Source: Nectonema munidae (Eukaryota; Nematomorpha; Nectonematoida; Nectonematidae). From it: a stretch of DNA of 64,000 bases. The notes under the pieces were generated by a model. The model made no database searches. It saw nothing but the letters and a program-made list of their open reading frames with translations, and was not told the DNA's origin. The position numbers and the translations under genes were made by a program. Shown here one piece after another: positions 38,101 through 63,423 of this stretch. Positions within the stretch are counted from its first letter, which is position 1. The number at the start of each line of letters is the position of its first letter. The stretch covers positions 682,001 through 746,000 of the forward strand of contig JAUIRK010000920.1 of assembly GCA_030549495.1 (NCBI GenBank), read 5' to 3'.

Positions 38101-41100
38101 TAGCAGGTATGGGCATGTCTTTTTAAAATTTAACAAATTAATAAATTGTAAGCGATTTTTTAATATTTTTATTTATTTGCTGTCTTAATTTATAATTTTT
38201 GATTTTTTTAGGCAAAATTTTTTGACATGTTTTCAAATCATTTTCCCGATTTTGATTATATTTCTCCATCAACAATAAAAAAAATTTTAATTAGGTTTAT
38301 CTTTAAAAAACTTTTCCTCATTAAACAATAATTATCCAATATGTTTATAATTATAGGCATGCATCAAGTATGCTTTGAAATAGAAGCAAAAACCTTATTT
38401 TTCATTTTAAAATAAGTGTTTAACCCTTTTGCGAACGAGTGTCCCTAGAAATGAAAGCAGATTATTACTTTTCAAAATTCTGCTCCTGAGAAAACCTTAA
38501 TATTTTATACGAGTAACAAAAGAAGAGTCTTCGTTAAGCCCCCATTGTTCATCGAAATATAGTTCTTTCTAATTAAAAAAATGTACGGGTTGTTATGCAG
38601 CCCTTCGTAAATGTCACCGCGAAAATTCCACTTCAAAATTCCCGCCCCCCAGGAAAATTCCACCCCATTAATTTTCCATTTCAGGTAATTTCCGCTCACT
38701 GAAAAACTGCTTCAGATATATTTAATAAATCTTTTCGTTTTGTTTAAAATTAAAAAAAAAGATTAATTTTAAAGCAGAATCTTTCATTCATGTTTTCTTC
38801 ACATTGTCTTTGTGCGTCTCATTTATGTAATTTTCACTGTTCTTTTTCCTTCGGATGAAGAGATGTATGAAAGAGACATGGATGCCAAAGAATAATATAT
38901 TTAAATATATAAATTTGAATGATATAAAAGGAAGCAATTAGAGCCAATAGAAAATTAAACCTTAATTTGCTTAATATCCTATTATTTTAAGGAATATGAT
39001 TGTAATTATATGGGTTTGACTTTAATTATTTTGAGCAAACAACGACTGTGTAACTTATTATAGGAAACAATAGTTGGGTGAATTATTCAGGGGTGGAAAT
39101 TTCGTAGGGTAGAATTTTCAAGGAGGAAATTTTTGGGTGGAATACCAATATGATTTGATTTTAAATTTTAGTTTTTTCCTTTACCTAGTAGATTTTGTGT
39201 TTTAAGTATTGAATAAATTAATTATTTTAATGGAAATTTGATTAGTAATTATCATATAATCTAACTAAGCTGTTAAATTTTTACTTGTTAAGGTAACTTT
39301 TTTTACTCTGAAGTAAGAGTAACATTGTAAAAAAAAATTTTAACGCGGAATATGACTAAGAATAATTCTAAAATTTCCACTACATTTCAAGGGAACATGT
39401 GGACTTTAAAATTCCGGATACTTTTTTTATTTTTTACTCCTTAATTTTTTTTTCATTAAAAGAACATAACAGATTTCGAATGTTTGGACAATTTTGAAAA
39501 AACTGAAGAAGTGAAATTAGAGTTGGAAACACTTCTGGCATATTTCAATGTTTTTAGGTTTGTTTTTACTCTTTTTAAGTTTATAAGCAAGGTATTTCAG
39601 CCTTAAACTCTTTATATTTAAAGGTTCCCTGTGATTTATTTAATAGTCATCTAAACGCGTTCAATTGTTCGAGCTTTAAAATCAAAACAACCGTCATCAA
39701 AATACTTATCTTTAAATTAATCTCTTTGAACCTTGAATAAAAAAAATAAATTAGACATAAAGGGAAAAGCAAAGATAATTTTTTTCTTCAAAGCTCCTCC
39801 TCAAAGTTGGTGTAGTGGTGGACCTTCATACTGCACTCAGCAGTGTGATGCTAACGGAGCTCTGTTATCTTTAGAGCTGGCGCCTCATTGGGTGATTTAG
39901 CCATACACACGTTATGCTATGTCTTCCATAAACATGGAGAGTCATATCTCAAAGTGAAGCAAATGCCCAATAAATGGGTGCTGCTAAAGAAGACGACGAC
40001 GAAGGAAAGCCTTATTGGATTAACTTTAGATAAAAGATTTTGTGCTCTGTCCGATACAATTTACACTCTTGATTCGTTAGCAATTCAATTTGTACAATTA
40101 GCATCTTTTCTGCATGTATATTTTCAAATCAGGATATGGCGTATTTGATTCGCTATCATCATCATCACTATGATATGTCGATTTTTTTGAAAAATATTTT
40201 TTCTCCAACAAACAACAACCAACTTTGTTATCCCTTTGAAGAACAAAATTTTGTAGACTATTCATCTGCCTTTTTTCAATTTTTATATATTTGAAGCAGA
40301 GATTTTAATTTTTTTAGACAGTGGAGCAGGTATACCATTCTTTTGTTTCTTGATACAATGCTTGATTTCTAGGTTTCTTACTTCTAAATTTTGGGTTTTT
40401 TCAAATATTTACTAGTAGTCTTTACCCTTCAAAATATGAATGGAATGTAGTTTAACCCAAGTCCCATAGAAATCAGACGATATTTAAAAAACGCAGACGA
40501 TTTATATTCAAAGTCATTGAAAAAAGCAGACGAAGGTGAAATTACTTATGTTCCCAAATAAATTTAAAACTTTAAAATTTAAACAATAATGGATTCAAGA
40601 GACTTAAACTGAAGAACTTGTAGTGTAGAATCTAAGCTTTACATAGGCAAACTAAATCCTTTGTTTATATTAAATTTTTCTCTTATTTTTTTAAAGTAAA
40701 ATCTCTAAAAAAATAACGAATTTTAATTATGATGAAAATTAAAAAATACCACAATATTGATATCGATTATGTGAAACTACATCCTGTTTAATAAATTGTT
40801 CCAAGTATTTAAATTCATCTAAATTCATGAAAATACTAACTCATTCTTTTGAATGATATTTTTCTCAAATCAACATTACATGTTCTGGCAAAACAACATA
40901 TAACGAAAAATAATACCCCATGCGTTACTTTGAAACCAAAAAAGGACTACTGTCAGATTTACAAGACTGTACAAAACCAATAGTTTAAAAATTAATCTTA
41001 ATTCAATATATTAATTATAATCTTTTTCCATTATATTTCATTATCTTTACTAATTCTAGGCTTATTTTTATCCTTATCTTGAGTTTTTCTAAAATTTATA

Positions 41101-44100
41101 ATGGCAGCACCGCAGTGGAGTCGTACAGGTCCTCAAAAGGTTAACAACACGAGAATTGTTAAGTTGCATTGCGCGCCATTCAGAAATTCAGGAGTATCCA
41201 GTAGCCTAGTGCTAGGAGAAGCAGTTTGTGGCGATAGGGAGATTATTCACAGTCCTCGCAATTTTTGAGCATATGTACGTGTCGTTCAATCAAATTTCAA
41301 TTAAGTTAAGTATTGTTTGCTACGCCCTCACCCATTCTTCCGTATATCGTGGTTGCGCCCGGAATGCTGATTACCGGATCTATCTGGACTTTCCTTCTCA
41401 CTAAAAGCCTAATACTGGCCCTCGTTCTGTATGCATTTACCCACGCCTTGATATATAAAGAAACCTTGTTTTTAAAATTAAATTATTATTACTAGCTTGA
41501 AAATTCTTGAAAAAAATATTGTGAACAAAATAACTTGATAATTTATTCTGCCTTATTGACGCTAAGACCTACAAGTAATGCAACAGAAGAATCTTTCCCA
41601 TTTTCTCTCTGCAAGTAAATTTGCCTTTGCTGACACTGATCCAGCATTCTTATGGTGATTTTTGCGGGCTGGCTGAAATTACACTGGTTTATCGCTGCTG
41701 CTGCGAAAGTGTAACAAAATTCTACACTTTTCCCTGAGAGTATTTGCTTTTATGGAAATACTCTCTCAGTTTAAACAAAGTCTTGTTTACTTTAGGCTGT
41801 ACTTTGCCCATTCTTCATTCAAAATATTGATTTCCCTTTTAGTTTGTTACTTCTACGGAACATGCTTGTGTGTAAAAGTTTCAAATAATGTTGGATATTG
41901 AATAAATTGATTAAGTGTCGCAACTTGAAAACCGGCAAACTGGCACCACTTGTCTATATTTGTGTAGTAGTAATATCACGATTCTTTATATATTTTAACC
42001 CTTTCGTGGCCGGTGTATCATATATGATACATAAACAAGTTTACCTTCGTCTGCTTTTTCAAATAGTTTTGTGCATGAATCTTCTGCTTTTTAATAAATA
42101 TCGTCTGATTTTTCGGGTAATGAAAGGGTTACGCAGGATTGCTGAGCCAGAGAAAATATACTGCTCCGACTTCAATTATACTTAAAGAAGGTGACGCCAG
42201 CTTAACCCATTAAGTATCATAGAAATCAGACGATATTTATAAAAACGCAGACGATTTATATTCAAAGTCATTGAAAAATGCAGACCAAGATGAAATTACT
42301 TATGTTCCCAAATGAACATTGGGACTTAATGGGTTAATATATTTTACTCCCCTTAAGAAAATGAATTTGTTTGTATTTTTTAATTAGCAAACGTATGAAC
42401 TTGGATATCATTGGGTATACACGAAATTCCTAAAACCAAACATAATTTTTTCTCTTATCAACTTCTGTTTTGACAACTTTTTCTTCTTAAATTATAAAAA
42501 GTGATTAATTTTAATTGCTTCAGTTATAAATGAAAAAATAATTTCCTTGAAAATTAAAGGCACCAAATTTGGAAAAAGTGTTCTTTCTCATTTTGTTTAA
42601 AACCTTTTAAGACCAGATGTAACACTAGTGCTTCATGTTTTCAAAAATGGGTGACTCATGAACTATTTTTTTTATAGATGTTTTCACTTAGCCGTTGCCT
42701 ACTTTAATTTGAATAAATTCGATGAAGCAACCGTTCTCTTTGATCGCGTCGTAAAACTCCGTGTTCCCCAATTTAGAGCTAAATATGAAGTCTTTGGTGT
42801 CAAGATTTCTTTCCAGAACCTTCTTGTAAAGGAAAATAATGTAAGTTACTCACTATTTAGTACTTATTTGATACACTATAAATCGCATTTTCGTCTCCAT
42901 CTTTCCTCTTCTAAGCGCTTATATGCTACAATAGAGAGTCCGAAAAATGAAGAAAGAAAAGAAAATATTATTTGACACCCATTGTTTTTTTAGTTGCAAA
43001 TACTTTATATAAACATTTAAAACTAAATTGAAGCATTATACACATTCTTTTCCATTAGATGTAGACCAGTGTTTTTCAAACTGTGGGTCCCGACCCTTCA
43101 GTGGGTCGCGTCAAATATAAAATGGGTCGTAACAAAAAAGAAAGAACATATAAATAGTCGATGTTGAATAAATGAACGTAGTGATCAGAGTTTGTCTTAT
43201 TACACCTAAGTATTATGGGTCGCGATGCAAACTGTGGTTCTTGCTGTGGGTCGCAGTAAAAAAAGTTTAAAATCGCTGGTAGACTATAGGTTTAATGCAA
43301 ATAATATTAATTTTTTGAATTTATTTGCTTAAATTTATTTTATTTATTGTCTAAACTCATTTTTTAATGAAAACTAATCGATTTTGGTTAGTTATATATA
43401 AATTTCAAGATACAAATAATAGTCTGTTATAATTTAATACAATAACGCGTGAAAACTGACCCATAAGCATTGTTTAACAGTTTGATTTCACGTTTAAATG
43501 TTTTTATATATTATTTGCAACTAGAAAAAAATGAGCTTCAAAAATTATTATTTTTTCTTATTTTTTGCGACAATTTAATCCTACAGTTTGATTGCTGTAA
43601 AATCAGAGATATAATAAATCACTCGTTATTATTTCCTTATTTTTTATTATTATCATCAAGAAATCTATGAAAGATTATCGGAGTGCATTTAGAGTCACTA
43701 CGTTTCTCACGAACTTTTTGTAGCCACGGGTTGTCAAAATACGTTACCACTAGTGTGCAGCTGCAATCATCCTTTTCAGTTTTCTGTAGCGATGTTTAGT
43801 GCCTTTGTGGAGTGTTCCTCTCATTATTTCACTTACTCGACCAAACTTATGGGCCTCCAACGTTGCCCAACCTGTAGCACCGCTTTTGCCTTTTGTAAGC
43901 CACTTTTGGACGTGATGTCTAAAGAACGAACTTGACACGACCTCACAATCTCAAGTGAAAAATACTCGGTATTAACCACTTGAAGGATCGTATGTTTTAA
44001 TAAATATAGTTTCGGCATGAGACTTCCTTCTTCAGAGGAAAAAAGGTTGATAACACAAGCATCTAAACACCGCCACTTCCACCAACAGCATAATCTTCTT

Positions 44101-45547
44101 TTTTGAATGAAATTTTATACATCATTTGTTAGGACATCGAAATCCAACTCTTCTTGTCGACTATAATCGACTTTACAAAAATAAAATCGTCTGCGTTTAT
44201 CAAAGCTCTTTAATACAAATCTTCTGCTTTACATTAGATATCGTCTGATTATTCTGGTCGTTAACGGGTTAAAGGGTTAAAATCCAGCTAAACTATTAGT
44301 ATATTTTAATAATAAGCTCTCTATAAGGACGTCTGAGCTTGAGCCACTGATTTTATAAATCGGAGCAGAAGCCATGCAAATAAAATGTTTTGACTCTACT
44401 TTGTGATATGTAAAAACAATGAGCACTTTTCCATTAATAAGTAAGTAAACCAGATGTATAATGTAAAATCTTTGTGGTTCAATTGTCTTTTGATAATTTT
44501 GAAGCTTTTTAATCAATTCGCGGATCATTTCTGAAATTCTCTTATTTTCACCCTCAATGGCATTCAATTAGCATGACTAATTTCATTGTTTTAAAGTTAT
44601 TCAATAAACGGAGACCACACGTCATATCTAAATCGTCGATCGTAAACTCTTTTTCTTTAGATCTCATGTTAGAAAACATTTGGATTTATACGGAAGAATG
44701 TTAGATTTCGCTTGTTGGTTTTTTATTCTGTTTTTCCCTTGATGAATTCAAAAATAATTTCCATTAGAATGGTGTTCTCACGAAGCCTGCTTTGCTAGAA
44801 TTAAGATAATCTGTGTTGTTTTCCTATAAGATAGCGTTCTACTTGAGATTGTATCTATCTATGACTGAATGTATGTACTTTTAAATTTCTTGTAAAGCCA
44901 TTGTATATCAAGGTAAAAGTATTTTACAGTAAAACTTAGCGCCCAACGTTTGTAATTGGTATGCAGAGAGCTGGTAGATGATCCTGAACTCAGTATTCCT
45001 GCATGACCAATGATATTCGAATTGTTGTTCTCACGAACATTTCAGACCTTTTCTTTCCTACTAACATATTTGGTTATGTGTGTGTCAATTAATCCTTGTC
45101 TTTTAATGATCCTTCATTTTGTAGTTAATGATGAAGAAAGAAGTGATGGAAATTGTTTTCAATTTGTCTCAAAACGCTCTTTTGTTCTGTCACACGCAGT
45201 CATTTGTGGAGAAAAATGAAAAGCTGACTTCCCAAGCCCAGTCCACTCCACTTAGTGATTCAACAAGCACAACATGTCTATCATCTAAGAAGTTCCTCTC
45301 TGACTTGGTGGAGAAACCTGAAGATGTGGTCAAATTTGATTTGATGAATAGTGAACTAACGGACATTAACTTGGTTGACTTTCCGCCCCATTTCAAGGCA
45401 GCGCCATTCAAACCCATCTTTTTTGATTTGTTGGATAATTACGTCCAACTTCCGCCCCTTGAAGAGAAATTGGCTCAGTCCAACTCATCGAATAGAAAGA
45501 GTATAGCTGGATTTGTGTCTAGTTGGATTTGGGGGTCAAAATCCTAA
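26093..45547 (+). CDS. SRP68: Signal recognition particle subunit SRP68, ten exons, 5' end missing
   Basis: SRP68 binds SRP RNA through its N-terminal TPR-like region and holds SRP72 through its C-terminus, in the cytosolic particle that targets nascent secretory proteins to the ER. I joined ten exons: 26093-26159, 29807-29920, 29985-30183, 33792-33874, 33934-34159, 34221-34574, 36266-36583, 39463-39557, 42678-42840 and 45125-45547, with matching phases at every junction. They encode about 680 residues. Visible hallmarks, matched from memory of the human protein, are HGLRHTDFQSYR, then CSRRIRRLRK, EAERCWACAMELK, RKKFHMMSRLRKA, DIIRLYDLVIQ, VLFDRVVKL and the C-terminal VDFPPHFKAAPFKPIFFDLL with PPLEEKL. 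The protein looks longer than human SRP68 (about 627), mainly through insertions in the sixth and seventh visible exons. The initiator exon was not found upstream. Introns of 59, 61 and 64 bp contrast with repeat-filled introns of 1.7-3.6 kb. Confidence 0.92.
26160..28870 (+). other. SRP68 intron, AT-rich
   Basis: Intron sequence of SRP68. At about 26695 AGTGGTTTTCAACCATGGGC looks like a hAT-type end. A degenerate GGAGTCGGAA patch lies near 27705-27760. Otherwise nothing recognised. Confidence 0.5.
28880..29762 (+). pseudogene. Transposon-like coding fossil with FDTT motif
   Basis: Pieces in shifting frames: FWPRDVLKKLEDM (about 28990), NIHPTHAYKYKIE (29410), LHWDGGLLLLPALKSKFHYE (29488-29545), ERIPVIFA, then MVFDTTILNTGHLTATCICI (29670-29730). 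The H-W-D-G-K-L-L-P-A-L and F-D-T-T-x-x-N-T-G motifs recur in multi-copy uncharacterised proteins of aquatic invertebrates that I take to be transposon-encoded; I cannot name the superfamily. It lies in an SRP68 intron, 44 bp before the 29807 exon. Several stops and frameshifts are present. Confidence 0.55.
29807..29920 (+). CDS. SRP68: SRP68 exon, basic RNA-binding segment
   Basis: A 114-nt exon beginning HFCSRRIRRLRKSLNV and ending ALLTNPR. It corresponds to the YCSRRQRRLRKTL segment of human SRP68. The acceptor is TTTTAG; the donor GTTTCG is a weak GT. The next exon is only 64 bp away. Confidence 0.9.
29985..30183 (+). CDS. SRP68: SRP68 exon, EAERCWACAMELK helix block
   Basis: A 199-nt exon that completes Arg and continues FMQITLLEAERCWACAMELK, then a KKFHMMSRLRKA block, ending SKLEAQ. 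It aligns with the LMDAERAWSYAMQLKQEA and RLRKAVKHA region of human SRP68. It leaves in phase 0 at donor GTAATT. The next intron is 3608 bp and holds a TTAA-flanked MITE. Confidence 0.93.
30252..30737. mobile_element. TTAA-flanked MITE, CACTAGAAAAGC ends
   Basis: TTAA at both ends (30252 and 30734) with inverted termini CACTAGAAAAGC. Its right 160 bp recurs inverted at 37797-37957. The terminal CACT(A/T)GAAA resembles piggyBac A at 2677, which suggests a derivative of that lineage. Confidence 0.85.
30738..33400 (+). other. SRP68 intron, mostly unrecognised
   Basis: At 31185 CAGTGAGGAACCGTTTTAAC then GCGG looks like a Tigger-type end, and AACCGCGTTATAATG near 31476 is an internal inverted echo. 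At 33095-33250 there is a GGTCCAG/GTCCGG-rich patch. No exon-like block was found. Confidence 0.45.
31185..31500. mobile_element. Tigger-like MITE remnant
   Basis: It starts CAGTGAGGAACCG next to TATA and holds GCGTTATACC and AACCGCGTTATAA words in inverted orientation. The right end is unclear. Confidence 0.35.
33405..33520. mobile_element. Decayed MITE of the 47120 family
   Basis: It shares GACACCGGTGTCCCAAGTAA, then the AAAAGAAAGATTATTCTTAAAA and CTGATCCTTAAAGGG pattern, with 47120-47248. The left end is lost. Confidence 0.55.
33660..33760. mobile_element. Decayed MITE (CGTCTG family relative)
   Basis: TTGTCGACTTTAACAAAATA and CTTCGTTTATCAAAATC resemble the interior of the 44150 copy. 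No clean ends. Confidence 0.4.
33792..33874 (+). CDS. SRP68: SRP68 exon, TPR-like segment
   Basis: An 83-nt exon reading AYYSWMHATLLFQLEVWPEC, then QEGYQKA and a split Leu. It matches the AYLSGMLRFEHQEWKAAIEAF region of SRP68. The donor is a perfect GTAAGT; a 59-bp intron follows. Confidence 0.9.
33934..34159 (+). CDS. SRP68: SRP68 exon, RCDEILSNLRYINFN block
   Basis: A 226-nt exon after a pyrimidine-rich acceptor (TTTCAG). It carries TIYSKISETLENENEKKV, then the family signature RCDEILSNLRYINFN, which equals RVEEISPNIRYCAYN in human. It ends SKLD in phase 0; a 61-bp intron follows. Confidence 0.94.
34221..34574 (+). CDS. SRP68: SRP68 exon, middle domain, GC donor
   Basis: A 354-nt exon of 118 codons. 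It opens QLLLETQKKRSNLIANIKWQ and includes VRVFLLNYQDF (human VRIFLLGL). An acidic Ser/Glu-rich stretch follows near its middle, and it ends EELKAK. No GT donor fits here; AAG|GCAAAT, a GC donor, joins it in phase 0 to the next exon. The 3' boundary is therefore slightly less certain. Confidence 0.87.
34575..36265 (+). other. SRP68 intron with GACTCC-type repeat patch
   Basis: AT-rich. At 35640-35760 a degenerate GGGTCCGGAG / GCTCCGACTCGCC patch recurs elsewhere in the window (27705, 50930, 54455). A TA run lies at 36058-36073. Confidence 0.5.
36266..36583 (+). CDS. SRP68: SRP68 exon ending in DIIRLYDLVIQ
   Basis: A 318-nt exon after acceptor TTTTTAG. It starts ASLNPSDEGEEA, contains LLSYLSFLSLVNTLKRN (human SYLTYIKLSTAIKRN), and ends with the conserved DIIRLYDLVIQ. 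The stretch between these blocks is longer than in vertebrates. A very short intron there was considered, but no GT-AG pair I tried keeps the frame. Confidence 0.88.
37797..37957. mobile_element. Partial inverted copy of the 30252 MITE
   Basis: The reverse complement matches 30570-30733 at most positions, including CTAGAAAAGCAATGGG at its end. Confidence 0.85.
38420..38502. mobile_element. Partial TTAACCC MITE
   Basis: TTAACCCTTTTGCG followed by GTGTCCCTAGAAATGAAAGC. It resembles the 47120 family but has no right terminus. Confidence 0.45.
39463..39557 (+). CDS. SRP68: SRP68 short exon
   Basis: A 95-nt exon reading NITDFECLDNFEKTEEVKLE, then LETLLAYFNVF and a split Arg. It bridges the VIQ and CFHLAVAYFN blocks exactly where human SRP68 has QNLVELLQLPGL to FKAYRCF. 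Acceptor is AAAAG; donor is GTTTGT. Phases agree on both sides. Confidence 0.85.
40452..40566. mobile_element. Partial TTAA MITE (CGTCTG family)
   Basis: TTAACCCAAGTCCCATAGAA, then ATCAGACGATATTTAAAAAA and CGCAGACGA. It matches 42202-42337 in the same orientation; the right end has decayed. Confidence 0.7.
41321..41431 (+). repeat. Dispersed ~105-bp repeat, copy 1
   Basis: It shares GCCCGGAATGCTGA, CTATCTGGACTTTCC and CACTAAAAGCCT with 55625-55730. Family not recognised. Confidence 0.75.
41995..42132. mobile_element. TTAA-flanked MITE (CGTCTG family)
   Basis: TTAACCCTTTCGTGGCCGG at the left and TAATGAAAGGGTTAC at the right. About 90% identical by eye to 22356-22493. Confidence 0.87.
42202..42337. 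mobile_element. TTAA-flanked MITE (CGTCTG family), opposite orientation
   Basis: TTAACCCATTAAGT left and ACTTAATGGGTTAA right: perfect 10-base inverted termini with intact TTAA duplication. It lies 69 bp from the previous MITE in the other orientation. Confidence 0.9.
42678..42840 (+). CDS. SRP68: SRP68 exon, CFHLAVAYFN repeat
   Basis: A 163-nt exon completing Arg and reading CFHLAVAYFNLNKFDEATVL, then FDRVVKL. This is the TPR-like CFFIAQSYVLVKKWSEALVLYDRVLKY block of human SRP68. The acceptor is TTTTATAG and the donor GTAAGT. Confidence 0.93.
43067..43278. mobile_element. hAT-type MITE, CAGTGTTTTTCAAACTG end
   Basis: A 212-bp element. The left end is CAGTGTTTTTCAAACTGTGG; the right end, inverted, is CAGCGATTTTAAACTTTTTT. 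GTGGGTC(C/G)C(G/A) motifs face each other inside. GTAGAC directly flanks both ends. Confidence 0.8.
44150..44274. mobile_element. Truncated TTAA MITE (CGTCTG family)
   Basis: ATCGTCTGCGTTTATCAAAG, AATCTTCTGCTTTACATTAG, TATCGTCTGATTATTCTGG and a right end GGGTTAA. The left end is lost. Confidence 0.65.
45125..45547 (+). CDS. SRP68: SRP68 terminal exon, SRP72-binding C-terminus
   Basis: A 423-nt last exon with its stop at 45545-45547. A short helical segment leads to a Ser/Thr-rich linker, then INLVDFPPHFKAAPFKPIFF and LPPLEEKL, ending in a Gly/Trp-rich tail (FVSSWIWGSKS). The same order occurs in human SRP68 (VHFPPGFQPIPCKPLFFDLA, PPLEDKL, GYIKGIFGF). This part is known to contact SRP72. Confidence 0.95.
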   Translation, partial: LMMKKEVMEIVFNLSQNALLFCHTQSFVEKNEKLTSQAQSTPLSDSTSTTCLSSKKFLSDLVEKPEDVVKFDLMNSELTDINLVDFPPHFKAAPFKPIFFDLLDNYVQLPPLEEKLAQSNSSNRKSIAGFVSSWIWGSKS

Positions 45548-45606
45548 GATATTATTTCTTGATTCAATCATAATGTATTTTGGGCGTGAAACACGTGATT
45601 TTTTTT

Positions 45607-45619
45607 AATAAATAATAAA
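45607..45619 (+). terminator. SRP68 poly(A) signals
   Basis: Two overlapping-range AATAAA hexamers at 45607-45612 and 45614-45619, 60-70 bases after the SRP68 stop codon. Confidence 0.7.
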
Positions 45620-45622
45620 TAC

Positions 45623-45628
45623 TTTATT
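45623..45628 (-). terminator. ZP gene poly(A) signal
   Basis: TTTATT on the + strand is AATAAA on the - strand. It is the first such hexamer downstream of the ZP gene stop at 45838, and it sits a few bases from the SRP68 poly(A) signals. Confidence 0.6.
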
Positions 45629-45837
45629 TTCAAAATATTGTTTTTTTGGCAATCAAGATAGTTGTAAATAATAATTGTAAGAATATAGTGCTCTTGACAT
45701 AACATTGGAATTTTTACGCGTGCGTTTTCTTGCTAAAAAGTGGTGTGATTGGGTTTGATTGTTGTTAGTAGAAAAATAAATAACAAATATTGAATGTGAA
45801 AGATAACTCAAAAAATAGCTCCCCAAAAAAACCTCTA

Positions 45838-61972
<16,135 letters not shown>

Positions 61973-63135
61973 CTAAAAATGCATGTCAATACGTCATCTC
62001 TTGCTGCTGCATAGCTCTACACCGATTGAGTTAGTGTAAATGATGTTAATTTTTGAGTAATCCCCATGCTATAGGACACATCCAATTCTAAAATCATCGC
62101 TTGTCTTATTATATATACCCGAAAAAAATGAATAGAATATATTTAGGAATATTTTTCAAAATAAGCCGATATTTCTCATATCATTTCATTTTTTAGTGAT
62201 ATCACCGAAATGTGAGTTCTATTTTTATCTGTTTTCCAAACTACTTATTAGCTCTTTTTTTGCGATTCCATTTTACCCTTCTCCGATTCCATTTCCCCAT
62301 TTTTCAATTATGATCATTATTATTTATCTTTTTGTATTGCACTTTATCATCTTTAGATTCTATTCTTTCATTATCAGTTTGGATGAAAAATTGTGAATAC
62401 TTTTTTATAAATTTCAAAATCGTTCCAGTTTAATGAAATCCCGAATGTATAAGAATTTTTGGTATTTATGCGTTATCCCCACTCTAAAAAATTTTTCAAA
62501 AAATTTTATTTGAATTTAAATAATGAGTAAAAATAATAAATTACTTGTTTAAAAAGGAGTCCAATACAAACTAATAAAAAAAGTCTAAATTATTCTACTA
62601 TTTTAGTTGGCAAATTATCGTCTGCTTACTCAAAAAATATTATATAGTGTAACTAATGAAAATCATACAGCAAAAAAGTAATAATTTGTTCAATTTATTT
62701 TCATAAATTAAATATATATATTTAATTATATATTTAAAATTATTAATTAATTAGTATTTTAAAATTATTAAGTTGGGAAAATTTTTTTCAAAAATTTTTT
62801 AGAATTTTTTTGAATATTATCATTATAGGAAAGTTTCTAGATTATTCGAGAGAGAAATATCGAAGTCTGACTGTAAGAATTTTGTAAATAAGATATGAAG
62901 CGTTTTGACAAAATTTTTTAATTTTTATTGTCTCGCGTAGTCTGCGTAGACCACTTACTTCTAATGTTAAAATGGCGACTCTCTTATAAAATCGCCAAAG
63001 TTTTTCCCATAGATTTTTTCTCGAACATCACATATGTGTCTTATAAACGGGTGGCTATTATGCCAGTGCATTTAAGATAAAAATGCCCTATTTCCAAATA
63101 ATATTATCTCGGAAAAAGATGTCAAACATAGGCGT
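61973..63135. other. No gene seen upstream of the ZP exon
   Basis: AT-rich. A short open block (CSRKNLWEKLWRFYKRVA) before a GTAAGT at 62950 on the - strand was considered as the missing ZP exon, but it shows no signal peptide. Confidence 0.4.
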
Positions 63136-63415
63136 CAGTGGCGGTATCAGAAATTTTTTATAGGGGGGACCGAAATCTATTTAATTTTTTTGCAATTTTG
63201 CTAAAAGTCTTTAGAGAATACGCCAGCTGTATTATGTCTTTTAGAATCACTAATTACCTATGTTTTCATATTTTTAACATTATTTTGCCATGAATAAATT
63301 GTAAAAATTTATTTTTTATAAGGGTATAAATTAGTAAGGGTAATTTTCGAAGCCATTTTTCATAGAGGGGAGGGGGGGCTAGGCCTATGATCCCCCCTCC
63401 TTGGATTCGCCACTG
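63136..63415. mobile_element. hAT-type MITE with perfect 8-bp duplication
   Basis: A 280-bp element from CAGTGGCGGTATCAG to TTGGATTCGCCACTG. ATAGGCGT flanks it exactly on both sides (63128-63135 and 63416-63423). The interior is nearly identical to 4641-4854 apart from a roughly 65-bp extra segment. Confidence 0.93.
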
Positions 63416-63423
63416 ATAGGCGT

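Larger units (their letters stand above)
36584..39462 (+). other. SRP68 intron with transposon remnants
   Basis: Contains a possible hAT end at 37545-37563 (GATTGAAAAACGCTG), an inverted MITE copy at 37797, and a TTAACCC half-MITE at 38420. A pair of facing purine-rich words lies near 38625 and 39090. Confidence 0.45.
39558..42677 (+). other. SRP68 intron with MITE cluster
   Basis: It holds the MITEs at 40452, 41995 and 42202 and the dispersed repeat at 41321. A segment at 39800-40020 (TTGGTGTAGTGGTGGACC start) could be a SINE but lacks a clear box B. Confidence 0.5.
42841..45124 (+). other. SRP68 last intron
   Basis: Holds the MITEs at 43067 and 44150. A more complex, less AT-rich stretch at 43690-44060 has overlapping open frames on both strands but no protein I recognise. 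Confidence 0.45.

Noticed and set aside
39800-40020. Possible SINE starting TTGGTGTAGTGGTGGACC
   Set aside because: The box A word fits, but there is no box B at a sensible distance and no second copy in the window.
43690-44060. Overlapping - strand ORFs in an SRP68 intron
   Set aside because: No family recognised, no splice context, and frames are open on both strands, as expected for a less AT-rich repeat.
62940-63050. Missing upstream ZP exon on the - strand
   Set aside because: A short open block before a GTAAGT exists, but it lacks a signal peptide and any acceptor with a compatible phase.
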